A stretch of DNA of 64,000 bases, taken from Neolewinella aquimaris. Its GTDB lineage: Bacteria; Bacteroidota; Bacteroidia; Chitinophagales; Saprospiraceae. Positions within the stretch are counted from its first letter, which is position 1; each line of letters begins with the position of its first letter. The notes beneath the pieces were generated by a model. The model saw only the letters and a program-made list of their open reading frames with translations, was not told the DNA's origin and made no database searches. Below are positions 1 to 8,787 of this stretch, in pieces. A program made the translations under genes and the position numbers. The DNA lies in assembly GCF_014197245.1 (NCBI RefSeq), contig NZ_JACIFF010000003.1, positions 384,077-448,076 on the forward strand, written 5' to 3'.

Positions 1-1238
1 CGGATGGCGACGGATACGGAGACCCGAACGTTTCGGTAGAGAGTTGCGAAGCGCCGGAAGGTTACGTGCTCAATGCATTGGACAACTGTCCTGAGTTCAA
101 CTCCAGCGACCTCACCGACACCGATAGTGACGGCCTGGGTGACGCCTGCGACAACGATGACGACGGCGACGGTGCCGAAGATGAATTCGATTGTGATCCA
201 CTGGACAGATCGATCTCCTTCAAGCGCGTGTTCTTTGCCGATGCAGACGGGGACGGATTCGGTGACCCCAATGTGTACGTCTTCGAATGTGTACAACCCA
301 CCGGTTACGTGTCGGACTACACGGACAACTGCCCTGCCGTTGCCAATCCGGACCAAACCGACACCGACAACGACGGTATTGGTGACGCGTGCGAGGAAGC
401 TCCCGCCAACGATGGAAACTACTGGCTGGAAGCGGAATGCGCGACCCTGAACACCGGATGGGAGACGGCTTACCACTCCACCGTGTCCAACGGTGCCTAC
501 ATCGGTTACCGGGGCCAAAGTCGCTTTACTCCTCCGAGTACCGCTTCTCCCGCCTCCGAGATCTCCATGTTGGTGGACGTTGAACTGGAGGGACGTTACC
601 ACCTGTTCTTCCGGATGAACGCCTGGAGGAATTCGAGTAACTCCTTCTGGGTTAAGATCGACGACTCCCCCTGGGTCAACTTCTCGAAGTTCATCGGGGG
701 TACCGAGCTGCTTACCGAAGGCTTCAAGTGGGTCAAAGTCAACGACAACGGCACGGATGTATCCTTCGACCTGGCCGCCGGCGAGCACACCCTCCGGATT
801 GCCAGCCGCGAATCGTACAGCCTGCTGGATAAGGTGCTGCTGTCGAAGTTCAAATCCCTGCCTGCCGATATGGGTGGGAAGGGCGTAAACTGCGAGGCCG
901 ACTTTACCGGAACCCCGCCCGGAAGTGGAAAAGCGGCCGACGCGCTTCCCTACACGCTGGGGGGCGAACAGCTGCCGACCACGGAATACGGTATAGACAT
1001 CTTCCCCAACCCCGCTTCCGCTAACCTAAATTTCCAGTTGGAAAGTGACCATACCGGACGCGTGGACGTAATGATCCTGGACATCAACGGCAGAATGATC
1101 AGCAATCTCCAGTACGACAAGGAGGATACTATCCTACAGGATAGGCTGGACGTCTCCGACTTGCCCATGGGCACTTACACCCTACGAGTCATCGAAGGTG
1201 ACCGTCAACTGGTAAGGAAGTTTGTCAAATTGCGCTAG
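1..1238 (+). CDS. Thrombospondin type 3 repeat protein with T9SS sorting domain (5' partial)
   Basis: The reading frame is already open at the window edge, so the N-terminus is missing. The first ~125 visible codons hold calcium-binding thrombospondin type 3 repeats (DNCPEFNSSDLTDTDSDGLG, then DNCPAVANPDQTDTDNDGIG), rich in Asp and Cys. A beta-sandwich region follows, starting WLEAECATLNTG and resembling carbohydrate-binding modules of the CBM6/35 type; that assignment is tentative. The last ~80 residues are a type A T9SS C-terminal sorting domain (IDIFPNPASANLNF, then GTYTLRV and a basic VRKFVKLR end). The protein is therefore probably exported through the type IX system and attached to or released from the cell surface. 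Its substrate is not visible. The gene faces recG and shares a bidirectional terminator with it. Confidence 0.85.
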   Translation, partial: DGDGYGDPNVSVESCEAPEGYVLNALDNCPEFNSSDLTDTDSDGLGDACDNDDDGDGAEDEFDCDPLDRSISFKRVFFADADGDGFGDPNVYVFECVQPTGYVSDYTDNCPAVANPDQTDTDNDGIGDACEEAPANDGNYWLEAECATLNTGWETAYHSTVSNGAYIGYRGQSRFTPPSTASPASEISMLVDVELEGRYHLFFRMNAWRNSSNSFWVKIDDSPWVNFSKFIGGTELLTEGFKWVKVNDNGTDVSFDLAAGEHTLRIASRESYSLLDKVLLSKFKSLPADMGGKGVNCEADFTGTPPGSGKAADALPYTLGGEQLPTTEYGIDIFPNPASANLNFQLESDHTGRVDVMILDINGRMISNLQYDKEDTILQDRLDVSDLPMGTYTLRVIEGDRQLVRKFVKLR

Positions 1239-1262
1239 CAACGGCGACACGCCCCGTACGCT

Positions 1263-1302
1263 AACGGCCCGTAACGAGATCTCGTTACGGGCCGTTTTTT
1301 TT
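1263..1302. terminator. Bidirectional intrinsic terminator, 17-bp perfect arms
   Basis: Two perfect 17-base arms (1263-1279 and 1280-1296) meet without a loop, followed by a T run on the plus strand. The site lies between the stop codons of the convergent T9SS protein and recG genes, so it can terminate both transcripts. Confidence 0.85.
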
Positions 1303-1303
1303 G

Positions 1304-3433
1304 TTAAGAAATAAGACTCCAGCCCCTGATGGCTTTCAGGTTGCGCTCCAGATGCGCCCCGAGTCTTCGGTGTGGAGGCTTTTCGAGCTTCGGATCATCG
1401 GCCAGGATATCCTTGGCCTTGTCCCGGGCTACGGAAAGAATCCTGCCGTCCTGCGCCAAATCGGCAATCCGCATCTGTAAAACACCGCTTTGTTGGGTCC
1501 CGTCGATCATGCCGGGTCCCCGCAACTTGAGGTCGGCCTCGGCAATCTTGAATCCGTCGGTGGTGGCTACCATGGTATTGATCCGCTGCCGCCCCTCCTT
1601 ACTTAGCTTAACGCTGGATAACAAAATGCAGAAGCTCTCTTCCGCCCCCCGCCCCACGCGGCCCCGCAACTGGTGCAACTGACTAAGCCCGAATCGCTCG
1701 GTATGTACGATCACCATAATGGTGGCATTCGGAACGTTCACCCCCACCTCGATCACCGTGGTAGCCATCATGATCTGCGTCTCCCCGTTTTTGAAGCGGG
1801 CCATCTCGAAATCCTTATCCGCCGGCTTCATCTTACCGTGTACGACGCTGATCTGGTAATCCGGTCGGGGAAAACGGACCAGCATTTCGTCGTACGCGGC
1901 CTCCAGCGCCAGCAGGTCGAGTGTTTCGTTCTCTTCGATCAAGGGATAGACGACGTATGCCTGACGCCCCTTGGCAATTTCCTCCCGAATGCGCCCGAAT
2001 ACCCGCTCCCTGCGGTGCTCCGTAAAGTGAACGGTCTTGATGGGGGTTCTGCCCGGCGGCAATTCGTCGATAACGCTCACGTCGAGGTCGCCGTAGGCGG
2101 TCATGGCCAGCGTCCGGGGGATCGGCGTGGCCGTCATCACCAGCACGTGGGGCGGGTAGGGGCTGTTTTTTTTCCAGAGCTTCGCCCGCTGCTTCACCCC
2201 AAAACGGTGCTGCTCGTCGATGATCGCAAGCCCGAGGTTCTTGAACACTACGGGAGGCTCGATCAATGCATGGGTGCCCAGGAGAATATCGATCTCACCG
2301 GCTGCGAGGTCCTCCAAGATTTGCCTGCGGGCCTTCCCCTTCACGTTGCCCGACAGAAAGGCTACCCGCAGATCCATGCCATTCAGGTACTCCCGGATGG
2401 ACTCGTAATGTTGGTACGCCAGGATCTCGGTGGGGGCCATCATGCAGGCCTGGAAGCCATTGTCGAGGGCCATCAGCATCGACATCAGCCCGACCATCGT
2501 CTTTCCCGAACCGACGTCTCCCTGTAGCAGGCGGTTCATCTGGATGCCCCGGCCGAGGTCCTGACGGATTTCCCGCAGCACCCGTTTTTGTGCCCCCGTG
2601 AGGCTGAAGGGTAAAAATTCCTGGTAGAACCGGTTGAAGTGCGTTCCGATCTGCCCGAAGGCGTAGCCCGCCACCTGTGCTTCCCGGCTTACCTTGAGCT
2701 GCAACAACCGCAGCTGCAGCAGAAACAATTCCTCGAATTTTAGCCGGCGCACGGCGGCATCCAGCTCCGCCTGACTGGCCGGTAAGTGGATCGATCGTAC
2801 CGCATCGTAATGGCTGATGAGCCGCAATTCCTCCCGTAAGTATTCGGGCAGCATGTCCGGCAGATCGGCCGGCTGCAGCTGATCGATCACGCTGCGGATC
2901 AACTTGCGCCGCCCCCGCGTATCCAGCCCCCGCTTATTGAGCTTTTCGGTGCTGGCGTAAACCGGCTCGAAGGTTGCCGCCTCCTCCGCCACCGCACGGG
3001 CCGCCAGTTCCATTTCCGGATGGGTGATGTTCAGCTTGCCGTTAAACTCCTGTACGGTACCGTACACCACGTATTCTTCCCCGATCTTGAAGGTCCGGTC
3101 CAGGTAGTTGACGCCGCGAAACCACACGAGTTCGAGGGCCGCCCCGCTCTCGTCGCGTAGCCGGCCCACCAGCCGTTTCTTGCGGTTCTCCCCCTTGGTC
3201 ATGAGCGTGACCAGCTTCCCCCTGATCTGCACGTTGCCCTGATCGGGCAACAGGTCGATGATGCGGTAAAATTGGGTGCGGTCGACGTAGCGGAAGGGGT
3301 AGCTGTAGACCAAATCACCCAGTGAGAAGATCTGAAGCTCCTTGGCCAGGAGTTCGGCCTTGGCGGGCCCGATGCCCCGCAAACTGGCAATGCCACGGTC
3401 CAGTACACCGGCCTTGGAGACGGAGGGCGTCAT
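1304..3433 (-). CDS. recG: ATP-dependent DNA helicase RecG
   Basis: RecG remodels stalled replication forks and branch-migrates Holliday junctions. The 709 residues match the usual family length. The N-terminal part carries the HhH-like GIGPAKAELLAKEL segment and the OB-fold wedge domain (to about residue 180). The helicase core has Walker A GDVGSGKT near residues 305-312, DEQHRFG near 403, motif III MTATPIPRTLA, and the C-terminal QLRGRVGRG. All expected motifs are intact. rlmB lies 38 bp upstream on the same strand, so the two may be co-transcribed. A long open frame on the opposite strand (1673-2527) is a shadow of this gene. Confidence 0.96.
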   Translation of the reverse strand: MTPSVSKAGVLDRGIASLRGIGPAKAELLAKELQIFSLGDLVYSYPFRYVDRTQFYRIIDLLPDQGNVQIRGKLVTLMTKGENRKKRLVGRLRDESGAALELVWFRGVNYLDRTFKIGEEYVVYGTVQEFNGKLNITHPEMELAARAVAEEAATFEPVYASTEKLNKRGLDTRGRRKLIRSVIDQLQPADLPDMLPEYLREELRLISHYDAVRSIHLPASQAELDAAVRRLKFEELFLLQLRLLQLKVSREAQVAGYAFGQIGTHFNRFYQEFLPFSLTGAQKRVLREIRQDLGRGIQMNRLLQGDVGSGKTMVGLMSMLMALDNGFQACMMAPTEILAYQHYESIREYLNGMDLRVAFLSGNVKGKARRQILEDLAAGEIDILLGTHALIEPPVVFKNLGLAIIDEQHRFGVKQRAKLWKKNSPYPPHVLVMTATPIPRTLAMTAYGDLDVSVIDELPPGRTPIKTVHFTEHRRERVFGRIREEIAKGRQAYVVYPLIEENETLDLLALEAAYDEMLVRFPRPDYQISVVHGKMKPADKDFEMARFKNGETQIMMATTVIEVGVNVPNATIMVIVHTERFGLSQLHQLRGRVGRGAEESFCILLSSVKLSKEGRQRINTMVATTDGFKIAEADLKLRGPGMIDGTQQSGVLQMRIADLAQDGRILSVARDKAKDILADDPKLEKPPHRRLGAHLERNLKAIRGWSLIS

Positions 3434-3471
3434 GCTAAGTTAAAACAATTTGCGGTAAATATACGCAAGCA

Positions 3472-4218
3472 TCAGCCCATTCCCATACGTTTGCGCATGG
3501 TCTCGTAGAGGAGAATACCCGCGGCAACCGACACATTGAAACTATTGAGTGTACCCGCCTGCGGTATTTTAAAGGTCACGTCCGCCGCCCGGGCCACGCC
3601 GGTACTGATGCCCTCGTCCTCGGCTCCCATCACGATACACAGCGGCCCAGTGAGCTCGATGTCGTGGAGGTATCGCTCCGCTTCGAGATCGCTGGCGATC
3701 ACACGGACGCCACTCATCTGTAGGAATTCGACGGTGTTTACGAGGCTCTTTTCGCGGCACACGGGTATTCGGCTGAGCGCACCCGCACTGCTCTTCACCG
3801 CATCGGCGGTCAGCCCGGCACTGTTCTTTTGTGGAATGATGATCGTCTGTGCGCCGCACACTTCGGCCGAGCGTGCGATGGCACCTAAGTTCCGTACGTC
3901 CGTCACCCCGTCGAGGAGGAGGAACAGCGGCGTCTCTCCCCGTTCGTATACGAGGGGCAGGATGTCCTCCACGCTATGGTAGGCGGCGGCGGCAAGTTGC
4001 GCGACGACCCCCTGGTGATTGCCCCTCACCATTCGCTGTAGCTTCGCCTGGGGAATGAGCGTCATGGGTACCGCGTGTAGTTTACACGACTGTCGCAGCT
4101 CCTTCTCAAACTCCCCCCGCGTACCCTGTTGCAGGTACACTTTGTCTACGGGTTGGCCCGCCGCCAGGGCTTCGAGTACCGGGTGGCGGCCGTAAATGAG
4201 GTCCTCACGTTGCTTCAT
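3472..4218 (-). CDS. rlmB: 23S rRNA (guanosine-2'-O-)-methyltransferase RlmB, SpoU family
   Basis: A 248-residue SpoU/TrmH (SPOUT) methyltransferase, of the type that 2'-O-methylates G2251 of 23S rRNA. An N-terminal L30e-like substrate-binding domain (IYGRHPVLEAL) covers residues 8-80. The three SPOUT motifs are present: NLGAIARSAE at 110-119, MGAEDEGIS near 195 and IPQAGTLNSFNVSVAAGI near 216, which form the knotted SAM site. The exact target base (RlmB rather than another TrmH-family enzyme) is inferred from family resemblance. It lies upstream of recG and 20 bp from the stop of the CotH-like gene, all on the minus strand. Confidence 0.9.
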   Translation of the reverse strand: MKQREDLIYGRHPVLEALAAGQPVDKVYLQQGTRGEFEKELRQSCKLHAVPMTLIPQAKLQRMVRGNHQGVVAQLAAAAYHSVEDILPLVYERGETPLFLLLDGVTDVRNLGAIARSAEVCGAQTIIIPQKNSAGLTADAVKSSAGALSRIPVCREKSLVNTVEFLQMSGVRVIASDLEAERYLHDIELTGPLCIVMGAEDEGISTGVARAADVTFKIPQAGTLNSFNVSVAAGILLYETMRKRMGMG

Positions 4219-4237
4219 GCCCGCAAGATAGTATCAT

Positions 4238-6562
4238 TCAGGAGGGGCGGGGACGCAGGTGCAATGACCGTACAACCCCCACCACCAGCAGTACCGCGAT
4301 ACCCACGCCGATCCGGGCCCAGAAGTTCTGTCGCGTGATGACGGCGCTTTGCAGGTGGGCGGGGTTAGCAAAGCCGGGGGTGCCGCGACCGGCCTCCACC
4401 ACCCAGTTGCGGTGCTTGCTGTTGTCGAGGCCGGGTAGGGCCAGCGCGTAGGAGAAAGAACTATCCCGCTGCGGGGGAAGCTGGTAGGCAATGGCGTTGA
4501 CGTAACTGCCGTCTTGACTGAATAAGCCGATGCGTTCGTCCTCTTTGTTCAGCCCAAAGGGTAAGCCGCTGATGAAGTCCGGCACCTCGGGATAGATCAC
4601 CCGGAAGTTGCTCTCCTCCCGGCAGATCACGAGGTAGGCACCGGGCTGCAGGGTGCCGGCCGGCAGGGTAAACCTCCGGTCGCTGTTGTCCGTCAGGTAC
4701 CAACCGGTCAGGTCGGCGGCTACCGTTCCCCGGTTGTGTAATTCCAACCAGTCGCCGGCAAGTTTGCTGCGGGGGCATACCTCGTTGATGATCACCTCTC
4801 CGGCCAGCGCGTGGGTGGCGGGCGTGAAGACGGCCCTGATGCGGTACGCCTGATCTCGCTGCAGGTCCAGTTCCAGTCGGGGAGCGGCATCGTCAATCCC
4901 TTCCCACCCTACAAAGTGATACCCGGGCTCGGGGACGGCTTCCAGGGTAATTGGTACGTTGGCAAAGTACGCTCCGGTAAGGCCGTCGCTCGCCACGTGC
5001 AGGTTTTCGTTGAGTATGATGTATCCCCCACGCCCCGCCGCCAGGTCTACTGATCGATCGTCCCCCCCACGGAAGAATTGACGAAAGTGCTCACGCAGGT
5101 AGTCCGGCCGGAGACGAGCAAACTGCCGGAGCTTGTCGATGTGGTACTGCCAGTAGTCCGGACGTTGATTCCACCGCTCCAACTGTCGCGGCATCTCAAC
5201 CGCTACGGAGGCAATTGCCGCTTCGGTCCGCTCCGATACCGCCTCGGCACTGAAGTCGGTATGCAGGTAATCGAGGGTACGGTTGACGAAGCCGCGCCGG
5301 TACCGGGGGTTGGTGAGCAACTGCCGCTGGAACAGGGTGGACCAGGGCGGATTCGGCCACTGGGGGCCGTGGGCCTCAGTATAAAATTCCAGGGTATTGA
5401 TCTTCCATCCTTCCTCCCGGTGCAGACCGAACCCCTGGTCGACGTCGTAGAGGATCCAGCGAAATCGCTCACCGGGACCGTCGGGCCGCCAGTAGCGGAT
5501 GTTGCCGCCGGCGTCCCGGTTGTCGAAGTAGGTCTGGGCGATCTGGAGCCGCTGGAAGTTGTCGATGTCCATGAGCTCGCCCAGCCGTTCGTAATTCTCC
5601 GGTAGCGTGAGGTCGGAATTGATGATAAAATCGCGCAGCCGTTCGTACTCCCGGGAGCTGCCGTGTTTGACGGTCAGTTCGTGCTCGAGCAGGCTCAGGG
5701 AATCCTTGTCGACGTCGTGGCGATCGGCCAGGAAGCGCGGATTGATCTTTTCGCGCAGGTGGTACAGCCCCCAGTACTTCCCGTTGAGGTAGACCCGCAC
5801 CGGGCGGGCGTCCTGTAGGTCGAGATCCCAACTTTCGTCGCGGAGCAAACCCGTCAGTAGGGCATCGCGAATGTAACTGCGGCCCCAGTCGGACCCCCCG
5901 TTGCGCACGACCAGGAAACGGAAGTCCCGGTTGCCTTCCGGTCCGAAGAGGGGGTAATCGATCTTCTTGTTGCCGTACGCCTTCCGGCCGGAAAGGGAAA
6001 AGGACTTCTGGGGGAAGGTGCGGCTGAGGCCACCGAACATCCGGAAGCCGAGAACGCCGCTGTGAACGGTAGTGCCGTCGGATTCGATGAGGTCGACCTG
6101 GCCGGGAAATTCCTTACGCGTCCACCAGTTGGCGCCGGTGGGATCCCACTCGCTGGTGCCGGGATCGGGACCGGGCATGAACCAACCGGAAACGGGGTTG
6201 AACAACCGCCAGGGGTCAATGCCTACCGAAACCGTGAGCAGCTCCGACGCCGGCTCATCGATGAGGTAAGTGCCGCCGTGCTCCGGCCCGGACTGGATAA
6301 AGCCATCGAAGACCGCTGCCCGCAGCACCGTGGTGGCGGTGACCTTCACGGGACGCCCGTCGTACTGTCGGGACCTCGGATCGGGCCGGCTGCCATCGGT
6401 AGTGTAGTACACCGCTCCTGCGTCCCCGCCCGAAATAAACACGTCCTGCGCGTTGCGGTAAACGCCGGGTGCCGGGTCAAAGGATAGCAGTTGTGCCTGC
6501 GCGTCAACGGAAGCGACGGGCGGGAGTAGAAGGAGGGCGAAGAGGATTAGTGTGGGGCGCAA
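4238..6562 (-). CDS. CotH-kinase family surface protein with lamin-tail domain and C-terminal membrane anchor
   Basis: A 774-residue exported protein. After a signal peptide (MRPTLILFALLLLPPVASVDA) comes a chitobiase/hexosaminidase C-terminal-like module (GVYRNAQDVFISGGDAGAVY, YTTDGSRPDPRS). The central ~330 residues are a CotH kinase-like domain (RMFGGLSRTFPQKSFSL; WGLYHLREKINPRFL; RWILYDVDQGFGL). CotH proteins in Bacillus phosphorylate spore-coat proteins; the substrate here is unknown. An InlB-type beta module (YHFVGWEGIDD) and a lamin-tail domain (GEVIINEVCPRSKLAGDWLE) follow. The end is one hydrophobic helix (IGVGIAVLLVVGVV) and an Arg-rich tail rather than a T9SS sorting domain, which suggests membrane retention. 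It diverges from the aldose-epimerase gene. Confidence 0.85.
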   Translation of the reverse strand: MRPTLILFALLLLPPVASVDAQAQLLSFDPAPGVYRNAQDVFISGGDAGAVYYTTDGSRPDPRSRQYDGRPVKVTATTVLRAAVFDGFIQSGPEHGGTYLIDEPASELLTVSVGIDPWRLFNPVSGWFMPGPDPGTSEWDPTGANWWTRKEFPGQVDLIESDGTTVHSGVLGFRMFGGLSRTFPQKSFSLSGRKAYGNKKIDYPLFGPEGNRDFRFLVVRNGGSDWGRSYIRDALLTGLLRDESWDLDLQDARPVRVYLNGKYWGLYHLREKINPRFLADRHDVDKDSLSLLEHELTVKHGSSREYERLRDFIINSDLTLPENYERLGELMDIDNFQRLQIAQTYFDNRDAGGNIRYWRPDGPGERFRWILYDVDQGFGLHREEGWKINTLEFYTEAHGPQWPNPPWSTLFQRQLLTNPRYRRGFVNRTLDYLHTDFSAEAVSERTEAAIASVAVEMPRQLERWNQRPDYWQYHIDKLRQFARLRPDYLREHFRQFFRGGDDRSVDLAAGRGGYIILNENLHVASDGLTGAYFANVPITLEAVPEPGYHFVGWEGIDDAAPRLELDLQRDQAYRIRAVFTPATHALAGEVIINEVCPRSKLAGDWLELHNRGTVAADLTGWYLTDNSDRRFTLPAGTLQPGAYLVICREESNFRVIYPEVPDFISGLPFGLNKEDERIGLFSQDGSYVNAIAYQLPPQRDSSFSYALALPGLDNSKHRNWVVEAGRGTPGFANPAHLQSAVITRQNFWARIGVGIAVLLVVGVVRSLHLRPRPS

Positions 6563-6597
6563 GCCGGAAAGGCGTAAATGATTACTTTGTGGCAGCC

Positions 6598-6605
6598 TAG
6601 TTTTG
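6598..6605 (+). promoter_or_regulatory. Candidate -7 element TAGTTTTG for the aldose-epimerase-like gene
   Basis: TAGTTTTG fits the Bacteroidota TAnnTTTG consensus and lies 25 bp before the ATG at 6631. No TTG sits at the expected -33 distance, so support is moderate. The element lies in the loop region of a small GCAGCC/GGCTGC inverted repeat. Confidence 0.45.
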
Positions 6606-6630
6606 GCTGCACCAATTTACCAAATTCCCA

Positions 6631-7512
6631 ATGGATTTTAGCCTGCACAACGACCAACTCAGCATCAAGATTCAGTCAACCGGAGCGGAGTTGAAGAGCC
6701 TGGTCAAACGGTCTACCGGCAAGGAATACATTTGGGAGGGCAATCCCGACGTCTGGGGAAGCACCGCGCCGGTACTTTTTCCCATCATCGGCAAGCTCAA
6801 AGACGACAAGACCACCATCGACGGTCGGGAGTACCGCATCCCCAAGCACGGCATTGTTCGCAACAACGACAAGCTCGAATTCTTCTCTAAACTCGAAGAT
6901 CGTATCGTGTTTCGCCTGTGCTCCGACGAGGAAAGCCTGGAGCAGTACCCCTTTCACTTCGATTTTCGCATCACCTTCCGGCTGCGCAACGAGCACCTGA
7001 TCATTTACCACGAGGTGATGAACACGGACGATAAGCCGATCTTCTTCCATCTGGGCGGACATCCGGCGTTCCGGGTGCCCTTCTTTGAGGGAGATACCTA
7101 CGAAGATTACGTGCTGCGGTTCGAACACCCGGAAGCCAGCCAGAGCTACCGCGTCACCGAGCAGGGGACGATCAGCAACGAAACCCGGCCCGTACCCTGG
7201 CAGGAAGACGGTACTATACTGCCGCTCACCCACGATCTTTTCGCCGAGGACGCGCTGGTCTTCAAGGATCTCGAGTCGCGCAGCGTCATTCTCGAAAGCC
7301 GCAAGCACGGGCCGGTACTTAAATTAGATTACGCCGGCTGGACTCACCTTGGCATCTGGGCCAAAACGAACGGCGACTTCGTATGCATCGAACCCTGGAT
7401 CGGCCTGGCGGATAGCGCAACGTCCGGTGGTGAATTTGTACGCAAGGAAGGCATCGTCGAGTTGCAACCTAACGAAGTGTACGAGATGAGCTACGACATT
7501 AAGATCCTGTAA
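6631..7512 (+). CDS. Aldose 1-epimerase family protein (galactose mutarotase-like)
   Basis: A 293-residue beta-sandwich protein of the GalM/YeaD superfamily, which interconverts anomers of free or phosphorylated sugars. Features include the N-terminal GAELKSLVKRSTGKEYIWEG strand pair, the catalytic-type histidine in FFHLGGHPAFRVPF (about residue 135) and the acidic CIEPWIGLADS near 255, which matches the general-base glutamate region. There is no signal peptide, so it should be cytoplasmic. The substrate cannot be read from the sequence. It converges on the DUF4350 gene with only 3 bp between stop codons and no terminator. Confidence 0.88.
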   Translation: MDFSLHNDQLSIKIQSTGAELKSLVKRSTGKEYIWEGNPDVWGSTAPVLFPIIGKLKDDKTTIDGREYRIPKHGIVRNNDKLEFFSKLEDRIVFRLCSDEESLEQYPFHFDFRITFRLRNEHLIIYHEVMNTDDKPIFFHLGGHPAFRVPFFEGDTYEDYVLRFEHPEASQSYRVTEQGTISNETRPVPWQEDGTILPLTHDLFAEDALVFKDLESRSVILESRKHGPVLKLDYAGWTHLGIWAKTNGDFVCIEPWIGLADSATSGGEFVRKEGIVELQPNEVYEMSYDIKIL

Positions 7513-7515
7513 GCC

Positions 7516-8787
7516 CTACCCGTACAACGGTTCGATCGCCCGGTAGAAACGGAGCAAGTCACCGTCGTGGAGGGCCTTCCCCGACGAAACAACCCGAATC
7601 TGCAGCAGGGCCCGTTCGACCACTTCGGGGGGCAGACCGCAGCGACTAGCAAGATCGGCCGGCGGGGGATCTCCCTCGGCCCACTTTACCCCGAAACGGT
7701 GATTGAGGTGCAGGCGTAGAAAAGCCAGTTCGCGTCGGGCCAGAGCGGCATGATTGCCCTTTTGGTACAGGAGCCGGCCGATGGTATCGATGAACCGGCG
7801 ACTGCCGTTTTCCCGCGGCGGGATAATGGGGATGATGCGTTGCCGGCGCTTGCCCCGAAAAACCACGAAGAGGATGGCCCCGGCCAGCAGGGTGTACCAG
7901 GCAAAGGCCAGTTCGCGCCGCTCCAGTACGTAGAGCAACGTCCGGTTGCCGTTGAGCAAATTTCTGCCGCCCGTATAGTTGCGGGGAGTGGCACCCTGCC
8001 CCCCGACGGAGTTGGGGTCCCGGCGGTAGCGACGGTGGTATTCGTCCCAGTAGATCGGCCCCTCGGCGATCACGGACAGCATCGCTTCCGGATACCGGTA
8101 CGCCGTCGAATCTACCAGGAACCAATTGGTAAAAAAGACGGGATTGGAGTGAAAGTAAAAGTTGCCCCTGCCCCAACCGAAGCGGACGAAATTGATCCCG
8201 CTGGTGTGGAGCACGCCCAGTACCTGATTGTCGAGGGTCTCGTTGCAGAGTAGCCGGTCGCTGACCACGTGTAGCGCGGTAGGGGTCGGCTTCCAGAAAC
8301 GGATGTTGACCAGGTGAAAACTATCGCCAGCGGGGTAGCGGTAGGTGGTGACCGAGTCGACCATCACGAGCGGAAAGCGCTCATTGCCGTAGCCCGCGTA
8401 GTCTTCAAACTCTTCGTAGTAGCAAGCGTCACCGAATAAGTGATAGGCCAGGTCTTCGGGTATTTCGGTTGCGGCCAGGAAGACGGTATTGCCTCGCTCT
8501 ACGTAATCGAGTAAGCCGGTCACGGCACGCTCCCGGTAAAAGGGCCAGTGACCGATGAAGACGTAGTTGCTCGCTGTAGCGGTGTCCAGGCGTTCGAGAT
8601 CGAGGCTGTCCCGGAGCACGGTCATCCCCTCGGGCCGCGCCGCGAGTAACTCGTACAGGGTGTAGAGGTCGAAGGGAGACTGTTGGTCGTAGCGGTACGA
8701 TTCAGACCAGTCGACGGAGGGACAGCCGAAAAGGGTCAGCAGTGCCAGACCTAGCAGCAAGCGCGGAGGATGGGCGATTGATTTCAC
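7516..8787 (-). CDS. DUF4350 domain-containing lipoprotein
   Basis: A 423-residue protein with a lipoprotein-type signal (LLGLALLTLFGCPS). A DUF4350-like alpha/beta domain follows (SPFDLYTLYELLAARPEG; NYVFIGHWPF; GNTVFLAATEI). One transmembrane helix lies near residue 300 (WYTLLAGAILFVVF), followed by a basic linker and a cytosolic helical C-terminus (LARRELAFLRLHLNHRFG). DUF4350 proteins usually sit in clusters with DUF4129, a MoxR ATPase and a DUF58 protein. Only the DUF4129 partner is present here: its stop overlaps this start by 4 bp, so the two genes are translationally coupled. Function is unknown. Confidence 0.8.
   Translation of the reverse strand: MKSIAHPPRLLLGLALLTLFGCPSVDWSESYRYDQQSPFDLYTLYELLAARPEGMTVLRDSLDLERLDTATASNYVFIGHWPFYRERAVTGLLDYVERGNTVFLAATEIPEDLAYHLFGDACYYEEFEDYAGYGNERFPLVMVDSVTTYRYPAGDSFHLVNIRFWKPTPTALHVVSDRLLCNETLDNQVLGVLHTSGINFVRFGWGRGNFYFHSNPVFFTNWFLVDSTAYRYPEAMLSVIAEGPIYWDEYHRRYRRDPNSVGGQGATPRNYTGGRNLLNGNRTLLYVLERRELAFAWYTLLAGAILFVVFRGKRRQRIIPIIPPRENGSRRFIDTIGRLLYQKGNHAALARRELAFLRLHLNHRFGVKWAEGDPPPADLASRCGLPPEVVERALLQIRVVSSGKALHDGDLLRFYRAIEPLYG

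Noticed and set aside
1673-2527. A 284-codon plus-strand frame inside recG
   Set aside because: Antisense to the RecG helicase core, with no domain or start signal.
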